DNA of 64,000 nucleotides from Tritrichomonas musculus (lineage: Eukaryota; Parabasalia; Tritrichomonadida; Tritrichomonadidae), in assembly GCA_039105265.1 (NCBI GenBank), contig JAPFFF010000064.1:682001-746000 (forward strand). The letters are read 5' to 3'. A model generated the notes under the pieces. It saw only the letters and a program-made list of their open reading frames with translations, was not told the origin of the DNA and ran no database searches. The translations under genes were made by a program, and so were the position numbers. Below, in pieces: positions 19,305 to 30,200 of the stretch; within the stretch, counting starts at the first letter, position 1; each line of letters opens with the position of its first letter.

Positions 19305-19509
19305 ATTATTCTTATTAACCAATATAAAATATCGTGGCAACAGCACTTTTTTATAATATTTTCATAAGGATGATATCTTTCTTCATTTTAAAATTTGGAT
19401 AATATTTCACACTTATGTATTTCTTTATTCATTAACATACTTCACACTTATGACAATTTTATTAATCATTAAAAATAAATAGATAATAAAAAACAAATGT
19501 TTCATCTTT

Positions 19510-22500
19510 TTGCGACCAATTTATTCCAACAAGAAATACACATATCATTTGGCCATTCATATTGAGAGTCTTTATATTTTTCTGATCAAAAAAAAGTTAT
19601 TTGTTGATGCAGATGACAAAGAATTTAATCGTGAAGTCTTCTTTTGTGAAAACTATAAGCATCGCTGCTTAGTGAAATTCTATGGATTTTTAAATGAACC
19701 AAAAGAAAAAAAGGAAGAGAAAATTGCTGGTTTTGTTTATGAATATATGAGCAATGATTCTCTTTCATCTTATGTTTCCACTCATCCAGAAAGAATCAAT
19801 GATATTTTTTCACTGATGACAGTCAATCGTATATTTCAAGGGATGGTTTATCTACACTCAAATTCATTAATTCATCGAGATCTAAAGCCACTTAATATTC
19901 TTCTTGATCATGATTTTATTCCTTATATTTCTGACTTTGAAACAATTCGAACGGTATTTAATGAAGAGCAATTAAATAGCAATGAAGAAATGACAAATGA
20001 TTTTGGATCACAATATTACACACCTCCTGAGCAGGATTTAGGATTTATTCTTTCTTTTCCTGCTGACATTTATTCTTTTGGCTTAATTATTTATTTTTTG
20101 TTTGAGAAGAAAAACATGTTGCAAGCCAATTCATCAATTTATTCTAAATTAGTAGATGGTCCAGTTCCGCCAATGAAAAATGGATCAGAGATCATTCAAA
20201 ATCTTTATTTAAATTGTGTTAAATATAATCCTTTGAAAAGACTAAAAGAAGAAGAAATTAAAGATTTAATTATACAAGAAATTGAATCATTTTTAAACCT
20301 AGAAAAGTATTTGTTGGATGATAAAATTAAGTTTTATTTAATGGAAATCATTCAATATTTTTATGAAAATATTATGTTGCAAAATGATAATTTAAAGCAG
20401 TTTAATAACTGTTTTGAAAATATATATTATTTTCAATTCTTATTTTTCTCAAAGTTGGCTGGTGGAAGTTCTGCCTTTTTATTTTGTTTAGGCAATTTAT
20501 ATGAAAAAGGAAAATTTGTTAAGCAAGACTATTCAAAGGCGATAAAATTTTATGAGTCTGCCGCTAAATATGATAATTCTGATGCACTAAATAATCTGGG
20601 TTATTTTTATTTAAAAGGCCATGGTGTCAAACAAGATTATAAGAAAGCAAAAGAATATTTTGAATTATCAGCAAAACAAAACAATTCTGAATCATATTTA
20701 AATTTAGGTAATTTATTTTTTTATGGCCATGGAGTTAAACCAGATTATCTGAAAGCCAAAGAATATTATGAAAAATCTGCTAAATATAATAATGCAAAAG
20801 CTTATTTTCATTTAGGCAACCTTTATTTTGAAGGTTTTGGTGTTCAGCAAGATTATTTAAAAGCCTTAAAATATTATGAGTTATCATTTAGATTTGGCTA
20901 TTTTAGAGCTTTAAATAGTATTGGTAATCTTTATTATAACGGTTTTGGTGTTAAAAGAGATTTTAGTAAGGCAAAAGAACTTTTTGAATTAGCAAGTAAA
21001 CAAAATGATCCAGATTCTTTTTTCAATTTAGGAAATCTTTATTATAACGGTTATGGTGTTAAACAAGATCATAAAAAAGCAAAAGAATATTATGAATTAT
21101 CTGCAAAACAAAATAATTCAATGGCTTTGTATATGTTAGGTGACCTTTATTATAACGGTTTTGGAGTTAATCAAGATTTTAAGAAAGCAAAAGAATATTT
21201 TGAATTATCTGCGAAACTTGGAGATTCCAATGCATATCATATGTTGGGCGAATTTTATTTCAATGGATATGAAGTCCAACGAGATTATACAATTGCTAAG
21301 GAATATTATGAATTGTCTTCACAAATGAATAATTCGGATGCTATCATTAAATTAGGTTATTTATATGAAAATGGCCTCGGTGTTAAACAAGATTATTTAA
21401 AAGCAAAAGAATGCTACGAATTAGCTTTTAAATTGAATAATTCTAATGGTTTAAATAATTTGGGTAGACTTTATTTTTATGGACTTGGAGTTGAACAAAA
21501 TTATCACAAAGCAATAGAATATTTTAAATTATCAGCAAAACAAAATAATTCAGACGCTTTTTATTATTTAGGGCTTTATTATTTAGAAAAAAAAGATTAT
21601 ATGAGAGCAAAAGAATATTTTGAATTATCAGCTGAAAAAAATAATGTTGATGGTTTATTGAATTTAGGAATTCTTTATTATGATGGAAAAGGTGTTAAGC
21701 AAAATTATTTCAAAGCAAAAGAATGCTTTGAATTGGCAGCCAATCAAAATAATATTGAAGCATTTTCTTATTTAGGAGATCTCTATTATTACGGATATGG
21801 TGTCGATATCGATTATGCGGAAGCTAAAAACTGTTATAAAAAAGCAGCCAATCAAAATAATTCAAATGCACTATTGAAACTAGGAAATATTTACTTCCAT
21901 GGATATGGTGTCGAAGTTGATCATAAAATAGCTGCAAATTATTATCACTTAGCAGCTAATCAAGGTAATATAACTGCATATAATACATTAGGAATTTTAT
22001 ATGAAAGTGGTTATGGTGTTGAACTAAATTATAAAAAAGCGAGACATTTTTATGAATTAGCTGCACAAAATAACGATTCTGATGGTCTTTTAAACCTAGG
22101 AAATCTTTACAATAATGGTTATGGAGTTGAACAAGATTTTTCAAAAGCCAAAGATTATTATGAATTAGCAGAAGAGCAAGGAAATATAGACGCGCTTGTA
22201 AAATTAGGAATTCTTTATTTCAATGGTAATGGTGTTGAACAAGATAACTTGAAAGCTAAAGATTATTTTGAAAAAGCAGCAAAAGAAGAAAATAAAGAAG
22301 CTTATTTGTATTTGGGATTACTTTATCATTTTGGAGAGGACGTTGATCAAGATTATTCCAAAGCAAAGAAATATTTTGAATTATCAGCTAAACCAACTGC
22401 ATTTTACATGCTTGGTCAATATTATTATTATGGTAAAGGATGTGAAAAAAATTATTCTAAAGCTTTTGATTATTATCAATTAGCAGCAGAGGATGAAATT

Positions 22501-24495
22501 TCAAATGCAATTAATAAATTAGGAGAACTATATTGTAATGGTGAAGGTGTTAAACAAGATTATACTAAAGCGATAAATTACTTTTTACAAGCTAAAGAAA
22601 TTGATAATAATTCAGATGCAATTTGCAATTTAGGTTATGTTTATGAAAATGGTTTAGGCGTTCCAAAAAGTTATGAAAATGCAAAATATTATTATGAACT
22701 TGCTGCAGATCAAGGAGATTCAGATGCGCTTTTAGAGTTAGGGGTTTTTTATTATAATGGTTTTGGCGTTGAAAAAAATTATGATCGAGCAAGAAATTAT
22801 TTTGAATTATCTGCAGAATTAAGTAATTCAACAGCAATGAATTATTTGGGTGAGATTTATATGAATGGATTTGGTGTTGAAAAAAATTTTCAAGAAGCTA
22901 AAAAATATTATGAAAATTCCGCGAATGAAGAAGATCCAATTGGCTGTTTTAATTTAGGAAATATCCTTGAAAACGGTTACGGTGTTCCAGTTGATCCTTT
23001 AGGAGCTGAACATTATTATGAAAAAGCTGCCGAACAAGATGAGCCATATTCATTGATTTGTTTGGGAAATATACATTACAAACGAAAAGATTATTCGAAA
23101 GCAAAAAAATATTATGAAAAATCTGCAAAACTTAATAATTCTCTTGCATATTATAGGCTTGCTAAATTGTATTATCATGGCTATGGTGTTGAAAAAAGTT
23201 ATGAGAAATCCATTGAATATTTAACTTTATCATTAAAGCAGAACAACATGGATGCCATGTTTAAATTAGGCACATTATTTCATCATGGTGAAGGTGTAAA
23301 TCAAGATTTCAATGAAGCCAAAAAATATTATCAATTAGCGGCACAACTTAATAATCCTTCGGCATTCTATTTTTTAGGTGTTTTTTATTCAAAAGGAAAT
23401 ATTTTTGAAATAGATTTATCTAAAGCTATTCAATACTTTATGAAATGCACTGAAATAAGATATGTTAAAAATACTTTCATTCCTGGTAAGTTTAAATTGA
23501 ATAAATTCCGTTATAACTCATTCAATAATCTTGGTTTAATTTACATCATTGAATTTGATGATGTAGAAAAAGCTTGTGAGTTTATGAAAGAGTCAGCTTT
23601 CGCTGAATTTCCATTTGGACAAAGTAATTATGGCTTATTGAGACTTCTTTATTTTAATGATTTTAATAATGCTGAATGCATGTTTGAAAAAGCTTTGAAA
23701 AATAATTTCGCTTTAGCTGCATTCAATCTAGGTTTTCTAAGAGAAAAAAATGGAAGAAGTGAAGAAGCAATTCAATATTACATAGATGCATCAGATAATG
23801 AAAATTCGCCCTTAATGTTTCATGGTCATAAATATTATGACGAAAGACTTGAAATATCAAAAAAGTTCATTCTTTGTTGTGCAAATTTAAAACTTGCAGA
23901 ATTTTACTTTTCGAATTCAAATTACGATGAATCACAGAAATACTTTGTTAGAGCCATAATGAATTTGAATATTAAATGTGAAAACTTTTCATATCAATTT
24001 TTATTCAAATTTAATAAAGAAGAAACAAAGAATGCTTTCTCTTATTTGAAATCATTTATCTGGGGTTTTCCTCTGTTTAATCTTGAAGATCATTTTAGTG
24101 TTTCAATGGCAGTAGAAAATTCACTCAATGAAAGAACAGAAAGAGCAAGTCAAATTATACAAAACCATTCAATACACATGAAATGTTGTGATATTGAAGA
24201 AGAAGAAGAAGAAGAATATCACAATGATGAAACTGAACAAAGCCAAAATGATGATAATTTTAAAGATCCGAAAGATTTGTTCAATTTTGTTGTTTCTAAC
24301 AGTGAATATAAAGACAAATTTATTGATGAAATTAAAAGTATTGTCGAAGATATGATCAAGATATTATTTAGTCCTCCTTATGCAATCTTATTTGGTAGAA
24401 TGAAACTGCGAAATGAAAAGAGGAAAAGTGAAAGAAATGATAATCATATCATTGAAAATATAAATCATTTATTTTATGAAGGCTTGAGTTTATAA
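19510..24495 (+). CDS. Kinase-Sel1 repeat protein lacking a normal 5' end and N-lobe
   Basis: The open frame of 1,661 codons has no ATG before codon 80 (19747) and is closed upstream by TAG at 19480. Residues about 45-275 are a TKL-like kinase domain from helix C onward: IHRDLKPLNILLD is intact, the magnesium motif is DFE rather than DFG, then YYTPPEQ and ADIYSFGLIIYFLF. No glycine-rich loop is present and the beta-3 lysine is uncertain (possibly in FLIKKKLF). From about 320 to 1370 follow some 28 Sel1 repeats (LG.LY.NG.GV.QDY..A..Y...A), which build solenoids for protein binding; the C-terminal 290 residues include a poly-Glu run. An overlapping ATG at 19497 opens a short alternative frame (MFHLFATNLFQQE), which may be the old start disrupted by a frameshift. 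The truncation lies about 200 bp beyond the right direct repeat. Confidence 0.75.
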   Translation: MRPIYSNKKYTYHLAIHIESLYIFLIKKKLFVDADDKEFNREVFFCENYKHRCLVKFYGFLNEPKEKKEEKIAGFVYEYMSNDSLSSYVSTHPERINDIFSLMTVNRIFQGMVYLHSNSLIHRDLKPLNILLDHDFIPYISDFETIRTVFNEEQLNSNEEMTNDFGSQYYTPPEQDLGFILSFPADIYSFGLIIYFLFEKKNMLQANSSIYSKLVDGPVPPMKNGSEIIQNLYLNCVKYNPLKRLKEEEIKDLIIQEIESFLNLEKYLLDDKIKFYLMEIIQYFYENIMLQNDNLKQFNNCFENIYYFQFLFFSKLAGGSSAFLFCLGNLYEKGKFVKQDYSKAIKFYESAAKYDNSDALNNLGYFYLKGHGVKQDYKKAKEYFELSAKQNNSESYLNLGNLFFYGHGVKPDYLKAKEYYEKSAKYNNAKAYFHLGNLYFEGFGVQQDYLKALKYYELSFRFGYFRALNSIGNLYYNGFGVKRDFSKAKELFELASKQNDPDSFFNLGNLYYNGYGVKQDHKKAKEYYELSAKQNNSMALYMLGDLYYNGFGVNQDFKKAKEYFELSAKLGDSNAYHMLGEFYFNGYEVQRDYTIAKEYYELSSQMNNSDAIIKLGYLYENGLGVKQDYLKAKECYELAFKLNNSNGLNNLGRLYFYGLGVEQNYHKAIEYFKLSAKQNNSDAFYYLGLYYLEKKDYMRAKEYFELSAEKNNVDGLLNLGILYYDGKGVKQNYFKAKECFELAANQNNIEAFSYLGDLYYYGYGVDIDYAEAKNCYKKAANQNNSNALLKLGNIYFHGYGVEVDHKIAANYYHLAANQGNITAYNTLGILYESGYGVELNYKKARHFYELAAQNNDSDGLLNLGNLYNNGYGVEQDFSKAKDYYELAEEQGNIDALVKLGILYFNGNGVEQDNLKAKDYFEKAAKEENKEAYLYLGLLYHFGEDVDQDYSKAKKYFELSAKPTAFYMLGQYYYYGKGCEKNYSKAFDYYQLAAEDEISNAINKLGELYCNGEGVKQDYTKAINYFLQAKEIDNNSDAICNLGYVYENGLGVPKSYENAKYYYELAADQGDSDALLELGVFYYNGFGVEKNYDRARNYFELSAELSNSTAMNYLGEIYMNGFGVEKNFQEAKKYYENSANEEDPIGCFNLGNILENGYGVPVDPLGAEHYYEKAAEQDEPYSLICLGNIHYKRKDYSKAKKYYEKSAKLNNSLAYYRLAKLYYHGYGVEKSYEKSIEYLTLSLKQNNMDAMFKLGTLFHHGEGVNQDFNEAKKYYQLAAQLNNPSAFYFLGVFYSKGNIFEIDLSKAIQYFMKCTEIRYVKNTFIPGKFKLNKFRYNSFNNLGLIYIIEFDDVEKACEFMKESAFAEFPFGQSNYGLLRLLYFNDFNNAECMFEKALKNNFALAAFNLGFLREKNGRSEEAIQYYIDASDNENSPLMFHGHKYYDERLEISKKFILCCANLKLAEFYFSNSNYDESQKYFVRAIMNLNIKCENFSYQFLFKFNKEETKNAFSYLKSFIWGFPLFNLEDHFSVSMAVENSLNERTERASQIIQNHSIHMKCCDIEEEEEEEYHNDETEQSQNDDNFKDPKDLFNFVVSNSEYKDKFIDEIKSIVEDMIKILFSPPYAILFGRMKLRNEKRKSERNDNHIIENINHLFYEGLSL

Positions 24496-24772
24496 TGATC
24501 TGCTTGAATAAGAATATTAAAGAATTTTTTTTATTATTATTTTGGAGAATATTTATCTCTCCCGATACTTATTGACAAAGGAGTTTGAGGTCAATTTTGA
24601 CCTTATATCGAAAATATTGAATGCATGATGTATTAAGCAAATAAAATGCAAAAATGAATTTTTTGCATATCATTTCATGATAACTTTCTTGTTATACCAT
24701 TTATGAAAGAATTGAAAAAATTAAATAAAAACATTTTTTAGAAAGAATTATTAGTTATATTGTTTACCATAA
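24496..24772. other. Convergent AT-rich spacer
   Basis: A/T-rich DNA between two convergent genes; nothing recognised. Confidence 0.5.
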
Positions 24773-25744
24773 TTAAATTTTTAAGCTGGTTATATAATTT
24801 TGATTTGGAATCAAATCATTGTTATTCTGATTATTTTGTTCTGAAACAATATTATTATTCTGATTATTTTGGTCTGGAATAATATTATTATTCTGATTAT
24901 TTTGGTTTGGAATCATGCTATAGATATTTTGATTATTTTGATTTGGAACCATGTTATTATTTTCATTTTTCAAATCATCGGCACTTTTGTCTTCTTCATT
25001 AGATACTTGTTCTTTAGATTTGCCGCAGTTCCAGCATTTATCGCAGTCAACATCTTTACAGCAACAGCAGCAGCATTTTTCACTGATGCATTCCCATCCG
25101 CCATATATCATTATTAAAGTAACATAAATCACAAATTGAACTATGGCAATTGCCAATGCAGGCCCTAAGTATTTTCCACAAATACTATGTAAATTGCCTA
25201 ATTTACCCAAGTACCAATTATAAAATTCTTGCCATCTTTCATAATATTTATAATAATTGCTTTCATCAGTAATTTTGCTTAATGTTTGATTATACATCCC
25301 ATAGTAGCACTCTGCCAATGGCTTTGAACATTTCATTCCATCGGACCCATTTTTTGAAGTGCCCAAAACATAAATGACAAATTGTAGCACAATGCAAGCT
25401 AAAATCATAAAATTGAAAGCGCCCCACATGCAAGGGCAGCTTTTGCAGCAAAAACCGCAAATGAAGTAAAGAATTAAGAAAAATAATGCAAGTGCTGATG
25501 CAAGAGCTGTTATTATTACTATTAAACAAATCGTGCTTGGATAGCCTCCTGATTTTATGAAATATGGCGTTGTCTGCTGGTAATATTTAAAATCAAAGAA
25601 ACAACCTAAAATTAAACATACTCCAATTCCTATTATTAATATAATAGAAACAATTTTTTTGGCAATTGGTGTATCTTTGTTTCTGATAATATCGTCGTCA
25701 ATATCGCAGCATTCGTAAAAGCATTCTTGGCATAAGCAATCCAT
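24773..25744 (-). CDS. Tetraspanin-like four-span membrane protein with Asn/Gln repeat tail
   Basis: 323 residues. Four hydrophobic helices fall at about 30-50, 72-96, 105-127 and 193-215. A short loop follows helix 1 and a large loop of about 65 residues, holding several cysteines and Tyr-rich sequence, lies between helices 3 and 4, as in tetraspanins. The diagnostic CCG motif is not present, so assignment to the family is by layout only. Helix 4 is followed by a cysteine cluster (KCCCCCCKDVDCDKCWNCGK), likely palmitoylated or metal binding, then an acidic linker. The tail ends in five to six imperfect PNQNNQNN repeats (12-residue period), low complexity and probably disordered. Expected at the plasma membrane or in secreted vesicles. 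Confidence 0.65.
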   Translation of the reverse strand: MDCLCQECFYECCDIDDDIIRNKDTPIAKKIVSIILIIGIGVCLILGCFFDFKYYQQTTPYFIKSGGYPSTICLIVIITALASALALFFLILYFICGFCCKSCPCMWGAFNFMILACIVLQFVIYVLGTSKNGSDGMKCSKPLAECYYGMYNQTLSKITDESNYYKYYERWQEFYNWYLGKLGNLHSICGKYLGPALAIAIVQFVIYVTLIMIYGGWECISEKCCCCCCKDVDCDKCWNCGKSKEQVSNEEDKSADDLKNENNNMVPNQNNQNIYSMIPNQNNQNNNIIPDQNNQNNNIVSEQNNQNNNDLIPNQNYITSLKI

Positions 25745-26306
25745 TTGTTATAAAAACGTGTATGCATTCAAATATTTCAATCAACTAATTGGGCAAATGA
25801 TTTTTTTTTTTTTCAAGTTATATTCATTTCTTCATGAAAAATAGAATCGAAATAGCTATAATATTATTGATATTAATATTTAGGTATTTTTTGATTAGAT
25901 GCAAGAACTTTTAATGTATAAATATTAGTGTATAACAGCATTTTAAATATAAAATTTATTTAGAAATTTTTTTGATACAGCACGTTATAGAATTGAATGC
26001 ATGCTGGCTCAAATTGTAAAAATTATGGTATAAAAAATGTATGTTCAACTTTAAAGTTTTTATTCTCACTTTAAAATAATCATTTAAACATTTAAAAATT
26101 TAATATCAGAAATTTTGAATTATAAAATGGGCAACTGAATCTTTTTTTTGAGAAAATAAATGTTACACTAATAGCATAATTAATTGAATATTACTTATTA
26201 ATATAAAGATATTGATGCTTTTAACATCATCAAAAGGAGAAATGCTTTCTCAGCTTTTTTTTTTTTTTTTTTTCAATTTTATAAAATTTAATTTTTTTTT
26301 AAATTG
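25745..26306. other. AT-rich DNA with poly-T tract
   Basis: No gene seen; a run of about 20 T residues ends near 26273. Confidence 0.5.
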
Positions 26307-26424
26307 TTAGCTATTTTCTTTTTTTACATGATATTCTAAATATCTAGTTTTCATAAATGCACAACGCATATATTTTTCTTTATACTTCTGAAAATGAGTG
26401 ATCCAATTTTGAATTTTCTTTATT

Positions 26425-27170
26425 GACCATTTAAACTGGATATTTGTAATCATAATCACTTTCATTTGTTGAAAAGGTATTCCTTTTACAAATAACAAAT
26501 AAGTAAACTGTTAAAACAACAATAATTATAACTATCACAAAGTCAAAGATTGCTGTGTAATTCTGGCACTTTTTTATTATTTTTTGTATCATCTTTATGA
26601 TTTTAAATGAGTCTTTATGATTTCAGATCAATGCAATGATTTTTAGAACATATTATGTATTCTAGTATATCTGGATCAATTCTGTAAAATTTTTGGCATT
26701 CAACACAATTGTGATTTGAGTTGAATCCAAAACCATTTATGCAAATGCACTTTTGAGTAGCATTATCAGTAACTTGAACATGAAGTACATTCATCACCAG
26801 ACCAGTCAATTTCTTAACTACAAGAACATTTTCAGCAAAATCTTGTTTTGCATCAATGCCTTCACCTTAGATTTCAATGTTCACATATGTTTGTTGCAGT
26901 ATTAAATTCCTGTTTCCTATCCACTAATCTCACATTTTCTTGTGGACCTATTAAATCATAAACTTTTATTGCAGACATAAAATCCATTTTCTTTTCTAGT
27001 TTGGTTTTCAACAATCAGTCTGCATTGTCCGTTAGATAAATCAATGGAATGATCTTCTTGGTATTTCTCACAGAAAAGAGAAATGAGATTAATCGATTCA
27101 ATTTCAGAGAATTGTCTGAAGATTCTGTATAATTCGGTGAACTAATCAATACATGTACTAGTCAAGTTCT
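26425..27170 (-). pseudogene. Relic of a cysteine-rich surface protein with transmembrane tail
   Basis: Reading leftward, fragments show a cysteine-rich EGF-like piece (CICINGFGFNSNHNCVECQ, 26615-26809). A separate fragment carries a hydrophobic helix (FVIVIIIVVLTVYLFVIC), a basic stop-transfer KR and a tail ending in YDYKYPV. Frames are broken between the pieces and no start is visible. The order (Cys-rich module, membrane span, short tail ending near a Tyr motif) matches the type I surface proteins of trichomonads. A (TTA)n microsatellite lies at about 27205-27231, upstream of the relic. Confidence 0.5.
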
Positions 27171-27292
27171 TAGATCTGAAAAAGAAAATTCAAAAAGATG
27201 ATTTTTATTATTATTATTATTATTATTATTCAAATTTCAGGTTTACCAAAAATGCAAGTTTTAAATGAAAATCATTGTTATTAAGAGATTTC

Positions 27293-30200
27293 TCATTTTG
27301 GTGTGTCTTTCTGGTCATGTCGTGGACTGTTTGCGGGTGATTCTTTTTGCAAATTTGCATTTTTGTCTAGAGGAAGATTTCTATCTTTCATTATTTGGTC
27401 TAGAAGGCGCTTTCTCACCGAATCTGGTGCTGGACGCTTCAGCTTCACGAATCCGTTCTCATCTATGACTTCCGGTTGATTCTTAATTTTCTTTTTGCAT
27501 TCTAATATCAACTCGTTTCTGAACTCTACCCTGTCTTCTTCTTTTCTTGGTGAGCCTGCAGGCTTCGCCTTGACTCTTATCGGATCTGGCTTTGCATCAG
27601 CGGATTTCATTTGGCTAACTTTGTCAAGCCTTCTTTTTGGTGGTCTTTGTTCATTGGCTTCTTTTTCTAGTTGACTGACTGCTCCCTGCTTTCTCCTTAT
27701 CAGATCTTTCTTATCGCCTTTATCTTTGTTTGCAGTTATTCCTTTATCTTTGTTTGCAGTAATTACTTTATCTTTGTTTGGAGTTAGTTCTTTATCTTTG
27801 TTTGCAGTAATTACTTTATCTTTGTTTGGAGTTAGTTCTTTATCTTTGTTTGCAGTAATTACTTTATCTTTGTTTGCAGTAATTACTTTATCTTTGTTTG
27901 CAGTAATTACTTTATCTTTGTTTGGAGTAATTACTTTATCTTTGTTTGCAGTAATTACTTTATCTTTGTTTGCAGTAATTACTTTATCTTTGTTTGCAGT
28001 AATTACTTTATCTTTGTTTGGAGTTAGTTCTTTATCTTTGTTTGCAGTAATTACTTTATCTTTGTTTGCAGTAATTACTTTATCTTTGTTTGCAGTAATT
28101 ACTTTATCTTTGTTTGGAGTAATTACTTTATCTTTGTTTGCAGTAATTACTTTATCTTTGTTTGCAGTAATTACTTTATCTTTGTTTGCAGTAATTACTT
28201 TATCTTTGTTTGGAGTTAGTTCTTTATCTTTGTTTGCAGTAATTACTTTATCTTTGTTTGAAGTTAGTTCTTTATCTTTGTTTGCAGTAATTACTTTATC
28301 TTTGTTTGGAGTAATTACTTTATCTTTGTTTGCAGTAATTACTTTATCTTTGTTTGGAGTTAGTTCTTTATCTTTGTTTGCAGTAATTACTTTATCTTTG
28401 TTTGCAGTAATTACTTTATCTTTGTTTGGAGTTATTCCTTTATCTTTGTTTGGAGTAATTACTTTATCTTTGTTTGCAGTAATTACTTTATCTTTGTTTG
28501 CAGTAATTACTTTATCTTTGTTTGCAGTAATTACTTTATCTTTGTTTGGAGTTAGTTCTTTATCTTTGTTTGCAGTAATTACTTTATCTTTGTTTGGAGT
28601 TAGTTCTTTATCTTTGTTTGCAGTAATTACTTTATCTTTGTTTGGAGTTAGTTCTTTATCTTTGTTTGCAGTAATTACTTTATCTTTGTTTGGAGTAATT
28701 ACTTTATCTTTGTTTGCAGTAATTACTTTATCTTTGTTTGGAGTTATTCCTTTATCTTTGTTTGGAGTAATTACTTTATCTTTGTTTGCAGTAATTACTT
28801 TATCTTTGTTTGGAGTAATTACTTTATCTTTGTTTGCAGTAATTACTTTATCTTTGTTTGCAGTAATTACTTTATCTTTGTTTGGAGTAATTACTTTATC
28901 TTTGTTTGCAGTAATTACTTTATCTTTGTTTGGAGTTAGTTCTTTATCTTTGTTTGCAGTTAATCCTTTATCTTTGTTTTTGTTGTTTGTTAACTGGTCG
29001 TTTTTGTCTGTCCTCTTTGTTTTTGTCTTTAATACTACATTTCTTGGGGTTTGCTGTTTTTTTCTAGCTTTCTTTTCTGTGATGTTTTTTGCTGACTTTG
29101 GAGGCGGTGAACTTCCGAACATATTCTCATCAGTGTCACTAATCATAAGGTCTGGTATATCATCGCCAGCGACAGAGATTGGGCGGTTGTTAAGCCACTT
29201 CTTTTTTATTTTTATCATGAGTTCCTCTTTGAGCCTGTTTGTCCGCCTGATGAACTCTCTGTCCTCCTCTGGCAGGTTGTCCCTCTCCGCTTCGAGCAAC
29301 TGTCGGTTCAATATGATGTTGGCTCTCAGTTTGCTGACCAATTTTTGCAAGTCGATGCTGTCATCGATGATCAATTCAATATATTGAAAAAGTCTGTCTG
29401 CATCAATTTTTGAAATGTAAAATTGGTCATAACCGTTTTCTATTTGGCCTTTGTGGATGTTAAAGGCCAACTTAATGAAAAGGTCCTCAAAAGATGGCCG
29501 GTTAGACGGTTTATGGTCCCAACATTTTTGACATAATTCCCAAATTGAATCTTTCATCTGAGTTGCGCCATTTCCTCTTCGTTTTGGCCTCAGGCCTGAA
29601 TATGAAACTCTCCACATAAACTCATATTGGGGCCCCACCTTTTGATAGGCTGGTCGTCGAGCGATTATTTCATACATTGATATTCCAAATGCATAAACAT
29701 CTGCTTTTCTGCCATATTTTTTAGTAAATACTTCGGGTGCCATATAAGCTAGGGTCCCTACGGGGGCTGTTTGCATTAAAGAATTTTTTTCATCTACTGG
29801 TTTGGAAAATCCAAAATCTGAAATAATAGGGTGAAAGTGTTCGTTAACTAAAACATTGAGGGGCTTAAAGTCACGATGAATGTGGTTGTTTTTGTGAAAT
29901 ATCATTAATCCATATGTAATCCCAACTAGAAAGATTTGGCGGACAGTGTCATCGATTTGTTTTGAAATTCTATTGGTGCAAAAATTGTTTAATGATCCTT
30001 TTTCTGCATATTTTGTAATAATTACAAGATTTTTTTTACCTTCTCCATAAGGTTTAAATGAAATTGCTTTTAATTGTAAAATTGTTGGATGATGAAACCT
30101 TTGCAAGCAATCAATTTCACGTATTAAATATTTAAATTCAATCCCCTTGATTATTTCTTTTGCTGCATATATTTTCCCATCAATTTTATATCTTACCTTA

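Noticed and set aside
27726-29387. 553-codon open frame on the plus strand (SLFAVITL repeats)
   Set aside because: It is the antisense reading of the 24-bp coding repeat in the kinase gene; an open frame is forced by the repeat period.
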